Source: Zoogloea oryzae (GTDB lineage Bacteria > Pseudomonadota > Gammaproteobacteria > Burkholderiales > Rhodocyclaceae). Taken from it: a DNA stretch of 13,559 nucleotides. Positions 7,471 to 13,559 of this stretch are shown in pieces (within the stretch, counting starts at the first letter, position 1; every line of letters begins with the position of its first letter). The DNA lies in NCBI RefSeq assembly GCF_030161255.1, contig NZ_BSPX01000094.1:1-13559 (forward strand). Reading direction: 5' to 3'. Position numbers and translations under genes: made by a program. The notes under the pieces are model-generated. The model saw only the letters and a list, made by a program, of their open reading frames with translations. It searched no databases and had not been told where the DNA came from.

Positions 7471-8208
7471 ATGAACGACAAGACCACCCACTTCGGCTTC
7501 CAGCAAGTGGCCGAATCCGAAAAGGCGAGCAAGGTCCGCGGCGTGTTTTCGTCCGTCGCCAGCAGCTACGACGTGATGAACGACCTCATGTCCTTCGGCC
7601 TGCACCGCCTCTGGAAAGCCTTCACCGTGCAGATCGCCGGCGTGCGCACCGGCGACAAGGTGCTCGACGTGGCCGGCGGCACCGCGGATCTTTCGCTCGC
7701 CTTCGCCAAGAAGGTCGGCCCCACCGGCCAGGTGTGGCTCACCGACATCAACCACGCGATGCTCTCCGTCGGCCGTGACCGGGTGGTGGACAAGGGTTTC
7801 CTGCTCCCCGTGGCCCAGTGCGACGCCGAGAAGCTGCCCTTCCCCGACAACCACTTCGATTGCGTCACGGTGGCCTTCGGCCTGCGCAACATGACCCACA
7901 AGGATCAGGCCATCGCCGAGATGCGCCGCGTCCTCAAGCCCGGCGGCCGGCTGCTGGTGCTGGAGTTCTCGAAGGTCTGGAAGCCCCTCGCCCCGGCCTA
8001 CGATTTCTACTCCTTCAAGCTGCTGCCGATGATGGGCGAGAAGGTGGCCAACGACGCCGACAGCTACCGCTACCTGGCCGAGAGCATCCGCATGCACCCG
8101 GACCAGGAATCCCTCAAGACGCTGATGGAAGAGGCCGGCCTCGCCCGCGTCGAATACTTCAACATGACCGCCGGGGTCGTCGCCCTGCACCGCGGCTACA
8201 AGCTCTGA
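7471..8208 (+). CDS. ubiE: Ubiquinone/menaquinone biosynthesis C-methyltransferase UbiE
   Basis: A 245-residue class I SAM-dependent methyltransferase, close to the 251 residues of E. coli UbiE. It has VRGVFSSVASSYDVMND (22-38), SAM-binding motif VLDVAGGTADLS (64-75), TDIN (91-94), the family-specific FGLRNMTHK (136-144), RRVLKPGGRLLVLEFS (152-167) and the C-terminal FNMTAGVVALHRGYK. It performs the C-methylation of the benzoquinol ring in ubiquinone synthesis and of demethylmenaquinol in menaquinone synthesis, in the cytoplasm near the membrane. No men genes are visible, so use in menaquinone synthesis is undecided. No obvious ribosome binding site lies before ATG 7471; coupling to the DUF971 gene 23 bp upstream is possible. 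The ubiJ gene follows after 23 bp. Confidence 0.97.
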   Translation: MNDKTTHFGFQQVAESEKASKVRGVFSSVASSYDVMNDLMSFGLHRLWKAFTVQIAGVRTGDKVLDVAGGTADLSLAFAKKVGPTGQVWLTDINHAMLSVGRDRVVDKGFLLPVAQCDAEKLPFPDNHFDCVTVAFGLRNMTHKDQAIAEMRRVLKPGGRLLVLEFSKVWKPLAPAYDFYSFKLLPMMGEKVANDADSYRYLAESIRMHPDQESLKTLMEEAGLARVEYFNMTAGVVALHRGYKL

Positions 8209-8231
8209 GACCTTCCAGCGCAGGACACGAG

Positions 8232-8801
8232 ATGTTTGCTTCGCCCGCCATTGCCGGCCTCAACCACCTGCTCGCCGACGCGCCCTGGGCGCGGGAGCGG
8301 CTGGCGCCCTTTGCCGGCCGCACGGCGGTGTTCCATGTCACGCCCTTCGTCCTCAGCCTGGGCATCGACGGCGGCGGCTGCTTCACCGAATCCGCCACGC
8401 CCGAGCCCGACGTGACCCTCGAACTCCCGCTGGCCTCGCTGCCCAAGGCCATCGGCGGCACCGACGCGCTGATGGCTGACATCCGCATCAGCGGCAACGC
8501 CGACTTTGCCGACGCCCTCGGCTTCGTGCTGCGCAAGCTGCGCTGGGACGGCGAAGAGGCGCTGTCGCGGCTCATCGGCGACATCGCCGCCCACCGGGCC
8601 GTGAACACCGCCCGCGACGTGGCCGCCTGGCATCGTCAGGCCGCCCGCAACGTGGTCGAAAACCTCGTCGAATACTTTGGCGAGGAGCAGCCGCTGGTGG
8701 TCAAGAAGGCCGCCCTTGAAGATCTGGCGGGCGACACCGCCGCCCTGCGCGACGACCTCGCCCGCCTCGAAAAGCGCCTCAGGAAGCTCGAAACCCGCTA
8801 G
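8232..8801 (+). CDS. ubiJ: Ubiquinone biosynthesis accessory factor UbiJ (SCP2 domain)
   Basis: A 189-residue protein with an SCP2-like lipid-binding domain at about 10-105 (PDVTLELPLASLPKA and IRISGNADFADALGFVLRKL) and a C-terminal coiled coil at about 155-189 rich in Leu, Arg, Glu and Asp. This is the layout of UbiJ, which in E. coli binds ubiquinone intermediates and, with UbiK, helps organise the soluble Ubi complex. AGGA lies 6 nt before the ATG at 8232. The position directly after ubiE matches E. coli. Unlike E. coli, ubiB does not follow: the next gene is convergent on the other strand, and the two stops are separated by only 12 bp. Confidence 0.9.
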   Translation: MFASPAIAGLNHLLADAPWARERLAPFAGRTAVFHVTPFVLSLGIDGGGCFTESATPEPDVTLELPLASLPKAIGGTDALMADIRISGNADFADALGFVLRKLRWDGEEALSRLIGDIAAHRAVNTARDVAAWHRQAARNVVENLVEYFGEEQPLVVKKAALEDLAGDTAALRDDLARLEKRLRKLETR

Positions 8802-8813
8802 GCCGTGCCCCGC

Positions 8814-10100
8814 TCAGGGGTACAGCCCGCGCATCTGGTGGGCGGCGAGCACGCGCTCGCAGCCCAGCACGAAGGCCGCGGTGCGCAGCGCGATGCCCTT
8901 GGCCCGGGCCGCATCCCACACGGCCGCAAAGGCCTCGCGCATGATGCGGTCGAGGCGGGCGTTGATCTCCTCCTCGGTCCAGAAGAACGCGCTGATGTCC
9001 TGCACCCATTCAAAGTAGCTCACCGTCACCCCGCCGGCGTTGGCCAGCACGTCGGGGATCACCGTGATGCCCCGCTCCTGGAGGATCAGGTCGGCCTCCG
9101 GGCTGGTCGGGCCGTTGGCCCCTTCGGTGATGAGGCGGGCCCGGATGCGGCCGGCGTTGGCGGTGGTGATCTGGTTCTCCATCGCCGCCGCCACCAGGAT
9201 GTCGGCGTCCACGCCCCAGAAGTCGGCGTTGTCGATGGGTTCGCTATCGGGGGCGCCGATGAGGGTGTGATGGGCGAGGCTCCAGACTTTCGCCGCGCGC
9301 ACGTCCAGCCCGCCCGGGTTGTGGATCGAGCCGGTGGAATCCTGCAGCGCCACCACCTTCGCGCCGGCATCGGCAAACAGCCGCGCCGCCGCTTCGCCCA
9401 CGTTGCCGAAGCCCTGCACTGCCACCCGCGCGCCGGCGATGCTCATCCCGATGCGCTGGGCTGCCTCGACGGTGGTCACGAACACCCCGCGCCCGGTGGC
9501 GTCCTTGCGGCCGAGGCTGCCCCCCAGGCTGACCGGCTTGCCGGTGACGACACCCATCGCCGTCTTGCCTTCGTTCATCGAGAAGGTGTCCATGATCCAC
9601 GCCATCACCTGCTCGTTGGTGTTGATGTCCGGCGCCGGGATGTCCTTGTCCTGCCCGAGGAAGATGTTGATTTCGCTGGCGTAGCGGCGGGTGAGGCGCT
9701 CCAGTTCGGCCAGCGACAGCGTCTTGGGTTCGACCCGCACGCCGCCCTTGGCGCCGCCGAAGGGCACGTTCACCACCGCGTTCTTCACCGTCATCCACGC
9801 CGACAGGGCCATCACCTCGGCGAGGGTCACGTCCGGGTGGTAGCGGATGCCGCCCTTGCCGGGGCCGCGGGCGAGGTTGTGCTGCACCCGATAACCCTCG
9901 AAATGTGCCATTTCACCGTTGTCGAGGCGGATCGGAACGTCTACGATCAGCGCCCGCTTCGGCCGGGTGAGGATGGGCGCCAGGGGGCGCAGGTCGGCAG
10001 CCAGGTGGGGCTCGACCCGGTCGATCTGGACCAGGTAGGTTTCCCAGGGCCCCAGATGCTCGGCCGACAGGTAGGACGGGATGTGGGCCACGTTGTCCAT
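8814..10100 (-). CDS. gdhA: Glutamate dehydrogenase family protein (Glu/Leu/Phe/Val dehydrogenase)
   Basis: A 428-residue enzyme of usual hexameric-GDH length. The N-terminal catalytic domain has GPGKGGIRYHPDVT (79-92) with substrate Lys82, VPFGGAKGGV (112-121) with catalytic Lys118, and PAPDINT (155-161) with Asp158. The Rossmann domain has VQGFGNVGEAAA (228-239). It interconverts glutamate with 2-oxoglutarate and ammonia using NAD or NADP; the cofactor cannot be settled by eye. The variant GGAKGG, where many relatives have GGGKGG, is common in this group. Start ATG 10100 is chosen with GGAG 10 nt upstream; an in-frame start at 10169 adds 23 low-complexity residues and is less likely. The symbol is a family label; a branched-chain or phenylalanine dehydrogenase activity is not excluded but is less likely. 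Confidence 0.92.
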   Translation of the reverse strand: MDNVAHIPSYLSAEHLGPWETYLVQIDRVEPHLAADLRPLAPILTRPKRALIVDVPIRLDNGEMAHFEGYRVQHNLARGPGKGGIRYHPDVTLAEVMALSAWMTVKNAVVNVPFGGAKGGVRVEPKTLSLAELERLTRRYASEINIFLGQDKDIPAPDINTNEQVMAWIMDTFSMNEGKTAMGVVTGKPVSLGGSLGRKDATGRGVFVTTVEAAQRIGMSIAGARVAVQGFGNVGEAAARLFADAGAKVVALQDSTGSIHNPGGLDVRAAKVWSLAHHTLIGAPDSEPIDNADFWGVDADILVAAAMENQITTANAGRIRARLITEGANGPTSPEADLILQERGITVIPDVLANAGGVTVSYFEWVQDISAFFWTEEEINARLDRIMREAFAAVWDAARAKGIALRTAAFVLGCERVLAAHQMRGLYP

Positions 10101-10402
10101 GATTGTGGATCTCCGGCGGGTTGATTGGCGCTGATCGCTGCTCTGTGCTTTGGTTGCGGGCGGCGCCATTTGGTTTCATCAGTCTGGCATGGGGGCGTGT
10201 CGCAATACCGCGCCCGTGCCGGTTTAACGGAATTCCTGCAGAACAATTTCGGCTGCTGCTGCAAAACATCGAAGGTTTGATTGGTTCATCCGGCCGAGGG
10301 GCGCCGGTAAGGTCTGACCAAAGGGCGGGCTGCCGGCGGGATGTTCCGGCGCCGGCCGCCGGCTGTTCGATCCCAACATCTCTCCGGATAGGAAAACTCA
10401 CC
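10101..10402. other. 302-bp divergent intergenic region between gdhA and the porin gene
   Basis: No gene is seen. The region must hold promoters for both flanking genes, but I find no convincing -35/-10 pair or sigma-54 site. It contains a near-exact direct repeat, CTGCAGAACA (10236-10245) and CTGCAAAACA (10259-10268), 23 bp apart. In the presumed porin leader there is an 8-bp inverted repeat, GCCGGCGG (10332-10339) and CCGCCGGC (10356-10363). Its loop contains a second palindrome, CCGGCGCCGG (10346-10355). These could be regulatory but may reflect GC-rich composition. Confidence 0.4.
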
Positions 10403-11659
10403 ATGAAATTCGTAACACCGGCCCTGCTCGTCGGGCTGGCCGTCGTCGGCTGGCCCCTCGCGGCTTCGGCAACCAATGGCTATTTCTCCCACGGCTACGG
10501 CGTGCGCAGTCAGGGTGTGGCCGGCGTGGGCATCGCCCTGCCCCAGGACGGGCTCGCTGCGGCCGCCAATCCGGCCGGCACGGCCTTCGTCGGCAACCGG
10601 CTGGATGTGGAGGCCTCGCTGTTCCGCCCTGATCGCGGCGCCTCGATCCACGGCAACGCCTACGGCGCCGATGGCGATTATTCCGCCAACGGCAAGCGCC
10701 ACTTCGTCATTCCCGGGCTGGGCTACGCGCGGCAGGTGTCGCCGGCGCTGGGCGTCGGGCTGGCGGTGTATGGGAATGGCGGGATGAACACCGACTACGG
10801 CCGCAACCCGTTTGCGGCCTACGGCGCAACCGGCAAGGCCGGCATCGATCTGGCGCAGCTCTTCGTCACTCCGTCGGTGGCCTTCCGGCCGGCGCAGGGG
10901 CATGCCATCGGCGCCGCGGTGACCTTCGCCTACCAGCGCTTCGCGGCGCGGGGCCTGTCGCCCTTCGACAACGCCATGGTGTCGTCGGCCCCGGGCTCGG
11001 TGACCGACCGCGGCCACGACAGCGCCACCGGCTGGGGCCTCAAGCTGGGCTGGATCGGCGAGGTGCTGCCGGCCGTGCGGCTGGGCGCGAGCTGGTCGTC
11101 GCGCATCCAGATGAGCGAGTTCGACCGCTACAAGGGCCTGTTCGAGGGCCACGGCGGCTTCGACATCCCGGCCTCCTACGGTGTCGGCGTCGCCTGGCAG
11201 GCGTCGCCGGCCCTGACCCTGGCGGCCGACTGGCAGCGCATCGAGTACAGCAGCGTCAGGTCGGTGGGCAACCCGCTGTCGGTGCTGTTCAGCGGCGGCC
11301 AGCTGGGCGCAGACAACGGGGCCGGTTTTGGCTGGAACGACATCTCGGTGGTCAAGCTGGGGGCCACCTATGCAGTGGACGAGCGCCTCACGCTGCGGGC
11401 CGGGGTAAGCCGGGCGCAGCAGCCGGTGCCGTCCAGCCAGACCTTCTTCAACATCCTGGCGCCGGGCGTGGTGCGCAACCACTTCAGCCTGGGCGCCAGC
11501 TACCGGCTGGCCGGGGGCGAGCTCAGCGCGGCCTACACCCGGGCGCCGAAGGTCACGGTGGCGGGCGATGGGTCGATCCCGGCCGGCTTTGGTGGCGGCG
11601 AAGCCAGCAGCCACCTGCGCGAGGACGTGCTGACGGTGGGCTACACATGGGCGCTGTAA
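10403..11659 (+). CDS. OmpP1/FadL/TodX-family outer-membrane porin
   Basis: A 418-residue protein with a clear signal peptide: positive start, hydrophobic core VTPALLVGLAVVGWPLA and probable cleavage after ASA (residue 23). The mature start TNGYFSHGYGVRSQG and the block GLAAAANPAGTAFVGN (about 50-65) are typical of FadL-type proteins, whose N-terminal segment plugs the barrel. Alternating hydrophobic strands continue to the end (VGYTWAL). The final residue is Leu, not the canonical aromatic. FadL relatives carry long-chain fatty acids or aromatic hydrocarbons across the outer membrane through a lateral opening; the substrate here is unknown. AGGA lies about 11 nt before the ATG. Two YeeE/YedE genes follow after 16 bp, suggesting one transcript and possibly a sulfur-compound or related role. 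Confidence 0.88.
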   Translation: MKFVTPALLVGLAVVGWPLAASATNGYFSHGYGVRSQGVAGVGIALPQDGLAAAANPAGTAFVGNRLDVEASLFRPDRGASIHGNAYGADGDYSANGKRHFVIPGLGYARQVSPALGVGLAVYGNGGMNTDYGRNPFAAYGATGKAGIDLAQLFVTPSVAFRPAQGHAIGAAVTFAYQRFAARGLSPFDNAMVSSAPGSVTDRGHDSATGWGLKLGWIGEVLPAVRLGASWSSRIQMSEFDRYKGLFEGHGGFDIPASYGVGVAWQASPALTLAADWQRIEYSSVRSVGNPLSVLFSGGQLGADNGAGFGWNDISVVKLGATYAVDERLTLRAGVSRAQQPVPSSQTFFNILAPGVVRNHFSLGASYRLAGGELSAAYTRAPKVTVAGDGSIPAGFGGGEASSHLREDVLTVGYTWAL

Positions 11660-11675
11660 GCGGATGGAGATCGGT

Positions 11676-12128
11676 ATGAGCATCGCGTGGACGGCTTTCA
11701 CGCCAGGCAGCGCCCTCGCCGGCGGCGCGTTGATCGGCCTGGCGGCCAGCGTGCTGTGGCTGGTCAATGGCCGCGTGGCGGGCATCAGCGGCATCCTCGG
11801 CGGGCTGCGCTGGCGGCCGGGCGACCGGGGCTGGCGCCTCGCCTTCGTGGCCGGCCTGCTGGCGTCGCCGGTGGTGCTGGGCTGGCTGGCGCCCGGTATT
11901 GGCGAGTTTGCGCCGGCCGCGCAGGGCAGCGCGGAGGTGATCCGGCTGTTCGTGGCCGGGTTGCTGGTGGGCGTCGGCACGCGGCTCGCCAACGGCTGCA
12001 CCAGCGGGCATGGGGTGTGCGGCCTCGCCCGCCTGTCGCCGCGCTCGCTGGCGGCGGTGGGGGTGTTCATGGGCACCGCCTTTGCGGTGGTGTTCATCGC
12101 CCGGCATCTCATCGGAGTCGGGCTGTGA
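11676..12128 (+). CDS. YeeE/YedE-family membrane protein, first half
   Basis: A 150-residue hydrophobic protein with about four membrane segments. It carries NGRVAGISGI (31-40) and NGCTSGHGVCGLARLS (106-121), with Cys108 and Cys115 in the conserved position used by sulfur-transport proteins of this family (E. coli YeeE/TsuA takes up thiosulfate through a cysteine relay). Proteins of this half size occur as adjacent pairs that together correspond to one full-length YeeE. The start at 11676 has GGAG 6 nt upstream; ATG at 11664 is in frame but lacks one. Its stop overlaps the start of the second half by 4 bp. The substrate is inferred to be thiosulfate or another small reduced sulfur species. 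Confidence 0.88.
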   Translation: MSIAWTAFTPGSALAGGALIGLAASVLWLVNGRVAGISGILGGLRWRPGDRGWRLAFVAGLLASPVVLGWLAPGIGEFAPAAQGSAEVIRLFVAGLLVGVGTRLANGCTSGHGVCGLARLSPRSLAAVGVFMGTAFAVVFIARHLIGVGL

Positions 12129-12571
12129 GCGCCCCGGCGGCTTCCGGCCGCAACCCGCTGATCCCGCTGGCGGGGGCGCTCGTCGCGGGGCTCATCTTCG
12201 GCGTCGGCCTCATCGTGGCGGGCATGAGCAACCCGGCCAAGGTGCTGGGCTTTCTCGATCTGGCCGGGGCCTGGGACCCGTCCCTCGCGCTGGTGATGGT
12301 GGGTGGCATTGGCGTTGCCCGTCTTGGCCTGCTCCTCGGCCGGCGTACCCGGCGCAGCGCGTCGGGCGAGCCCTTCCACGCATCGGGCCACCGGCCGGTG
12401 AATCGGCGCCTGCTGGTGGGCAGCGCGCTGTTCGGCATCGGCTGGGGGCTGGCAGGTTACTGCCCCGGTCCGGCCGTGGTGGCCGTCGGTGCCAGCAGTC
12501 TGGCGGCGCTGCCGCTGGTGGCGGGCATGCTGATCGGGCTGTGGGTGCGCGGCCCCCGAAAGGCAGACTGA
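12125..12571 (+). CDS. YeeE/YedE-family membrane protein, second half (DUF6691-like)
   Basis: A 148-residue hydrophobic protein starting at GTG 12125 (GTGA overlap with the previous stop), with GGAG 7 nt upstream. Family blocks are GLIVAGMSNPAKVLGFLDL (28-46), AWDPSLALVMVGG (49-61) and GWGLAGYCPGPAVV (107-120), with Cys113 in the CPGP motif. Three or four membrane segments are visible. It probably pairs with the upstream protein to form one sulfur-transport unit in the inner membrane. Rhodanese, metallo-beta-lactamase and ArsR-type genes often accompany such pairs elsewhere; none is seen here. The frame of this gene is also open through the previous gene, but that part is a shadow. Confidence 0.88.
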   Translation: MSAPAASGRNPLIPLAGALVAGLIFGVGLIVAGMSNPAKVLGFLDLAGAWDPSLALVMVGGIGVARLGLLLGRRTRRSASGEPFHASGHRPVNRRLLVGSALFGIGWGLAGYCPGPAVVAVGASSLAALPLVAGMLIGLWVRGPRKAD

Positions 12572-12605
12572 CCCGTGACGACGCGCCAGCGGCCCGACTG
12601 AGGGC

Positions 12606-13364
12606 CTACAGCGGCGCCGGCTGGTAGCCGCGGCGGATCAATTCGTCGCGCAGATGGCGGGCGGTGGCCGCCGCGTCGGGGCCGTCGCCATGCACGCAGA
12701 TCGAGCCGATGGGCGTGGGCAGGCGCTTGCCGCTCACCGAGATCAGCGCCTGCTCGTCGAGCATCGCCGACACATGGGCGAGGGATGCGGCGGCGCCGTG
12801 GATCATCGCGTCGGGCCGGCTGCGCGGCACCAGGTTGCCGTCGTCGAGGTAGGCCCGGTCGGCGAAGATCTCGGCCACCACCGGCAGCCCGGCGGCTTCG
12901 CCCGCCTTGTAGAGTTCGGACAGCGCCGGGGCGAGGAGGATCAGCGCCGGGTTGTAGGTCTTGATCGCATTGGCGACGGTGCGGGCCAGGGCTGCGTCGG
13001 CGCAGGCCATGTTCGACAGCGCGCCGTGGGGCTTCACGTGGCGCAGGGCCAGCCCCTCGACCCGCGCCATGCCGTCGAGGGCAGCCAGCTGGTACAGGAT
13101 GATCGCCTCCAGCTCGGCGGCCGGGATCGTCATCGGCCGGCGCCCGAAACCCTGCAGATCCGGAAACGCCACGTGGGCGCCGATGCCGGTGCCGGCGGCC
13201 TTGGCGAGCTGCAGGGTGCGACGCATCACCAGCGGGTCGCCGGCGTGAAAGCCGCAGGCGATGTTGGCGCTGTCGATGATGGCGAGCAGCTCGGCGTCGC
13301 TGCCCATCGTCCAGGCGCCGAAGCTCTCGCCCAGATCGGCGTTGAGGTTGAGGATGCGGGTCAT
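12606..13364 (-). CDS. pxpA: 5-oxoprolinase subunit PxpA (LamB/YcsF family)
   Basis: A 252-residue protein, the normal family length. It begins with NLNADLGESFG (6-16) and continues with SANIACGFHAGDP (32-44), GAHVAFPDLQGFGRR (62-76), VKPHGALSN (110-118) and VHGDG (224-228). PxpA works with PxpB and PxpC in ATP-dependent opening of 5-oxoproline (pyroglutamate) to glutamate. GAHVAFPD replaces the common GAHPSYPD and SN replaces YN after VKPHGAL, modest departures. Neither pxpB nor pxpC is in the window. ATG 13364 is chosen because it gives the family N-terminus and overlaps the upstream stop by 4 bp (ATGA); no ribosome binding site is visible, so coupling is likely. It converges on the YeeE/YedE pair with a 34-bp gap and no terminator. 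Confidence 0.92.
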   Translation of the reverse strand: MTRILNLNADLGESFGAWTMGSDAELLAIIDSANIACGFHAGDPLVMRRTLQLAKAAGTGIGAHVAFPDLQGFGRRPMTIPAAELEAIILYQLAALDGMARVEGLALRHVKPHGALSNMACADAALARTVANAIKTYNPALILLAPALSELYKAGEAAGLPVVAEIFADRAYLDDGNLVPRSRPDAMIHGAAASLAHVSAMLDEQALISVSGKRLPTPIGSICVHGDGPDAAATARHLRDELIRRGYQPAPL

Positions 13365-13559
13365 GGGGCGGGGTTTGCGTTGAAGGCTTGGGGTTCGATG
13401 TCGTCTTCGTCGCCGCGCACCGCCGCGCCGGCCAGGTTGGCGGCGAGGAGGGCGGCGCTGTCGGTGCCGGCAGTGCCCCGGGGGCGCAGGGCGGCGATCC
13501 ATTTTGCCAGCCTGCGGGCGGCTTCGGCGCGGGCGGCGGCGGCTTCGGCGGCATCCACG
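13361..13559 (-). CDS. C-terminal end of an unidentified protein (partial)
   Basis: The frame is open to the right edge, giving at least 65 residues of the C-terminus. The visible part starts Ala/Glu/Arg-rich (AAEAAAARAEAARRLAKWI), likely helical, and ends with an acidic then Asn/Pro/Ala tail (GDEDDIEPQAFNANPAP). I recognise no family. Its stop overlaps the pxpA start (ATGA), so it is probably in the same operon. By context it could be a subunit or accessory protein of the 5-oxoprolinase system, but the sequence does not show this. A GTG near the edge (13558) could be a start, making it a complete 65-residue protein, so partial status is likely but not certain. Confidence 0.5.
   Translation of the reverse strand, partial: VDAAEAAAARAEAARRLAKWIAALRPRGTAGTDSAALLAANLAGAAVRGDEDDIEPQAFNANPAP

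Noticed and set aside
8805..8823. Small hairpin GTGCCCC-GCTCA-GGGGTAC between the ubiJ and gdhA stops as a terminator
   Set aside because: The stem is short with one G-T pair and no U-tract follows on either strand; part of it lies in the gdhA coding end.
8805..10124. A 439-codon plus-strand frame antisense to the glutamate dehydrogenase gene
   Set aside because: The minus strand encodes a complete dehydrogenase with all catalytic motifs; the antisense frame has none.
10250..10270. Possible sigma-54 -24/-12 element around the CTGCTGCTGCAAA run
   Set aside because: The GG and GC dinucleotides are not 10 bp apart and TGGCA is absent.
10286..12391. A 701-codon minus-strand frame antisense to the porin and YeeE genes
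   Set aside because: The plus-strand genes have a signal peptide, family motifs and ribosome binding sites; the antisense translation is repetitive Arg/His/Pro/Ala sequence.
12572..12605. Terminator between the convergent YeeE/YedE and pxpA genes
   Set aside because: The 34-bp gap has no inverted repeat or T-tract.

Overview
The window is GC-rich (coding regions roughly two-thirds G+C by eye) and looks like a chromosomal core segment of a betaproteobacterium, most likely from the Rhodocyclales (Azoarcus/Thauera/Zoogloea relatives). That placement is an inference from the DUF971-ubiE-ubiJ cluster, PhoB/PhoR, the FadL-type porin and the codon style; no rRNA or marker phylogeny was available. 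I see no tRNA, rRNA, CRISPR array, insertion sequence, integrase or other sign of a mobile island.

Left part (1-4729): a SWIM zinc-finger protein, probably the start of an SNF2-type helicase, runs leftward off the edge. Next to it is a leftward sirtuin-family NAD-dependent deacetylase. A class II glutamine amidotransferase is divergent from the sirtuin. An unusually AT-rich promoter region then leads to a HIT-family protein and, 17 bp later, an uncharacterised 536-residue protein with PilZ-like motifs. This pair ends at a perfect 36-bp palindromic bidirectional terminator.

Middle (4747-8801): the phoB-phoR phosphate two-component pair reads leftward. Divergent from it is a tight rightward operon of a DUF971 protein, ubiE (ubiquinone/menaquinone C-methyltransferase) and ubiJ (SCP2-type ubiquinone accessory factor). 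The ubiB gene that follows ubiJ in E. coli is not present here. The phoB upstream region carries a weak Pho-box-like repeat.

Right part (8814-13559): a glutamate dehydrogenase family gene reads leftward. After a 302-bp intergenic region come a FadL/OmpP1-type outer-membrane porin and two overlapping half-size YeeE/YedE sulfur-transport membrane proteins, probably one transcription unit. Convergent to these is pxpA (5-oxoprolinase subunit A), whose start overlaps the stop of an unidentified partial gene at the right edge.

Most of the window is ordinary housekeeping DNA. The parts most worth a second look are the HIT plus PilZ-like pair, the porin coupled to the split YeeE/YedE transporter, and the inverted repeats next to several predicted -10 elements. 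I did not find a convincing wholly new system.
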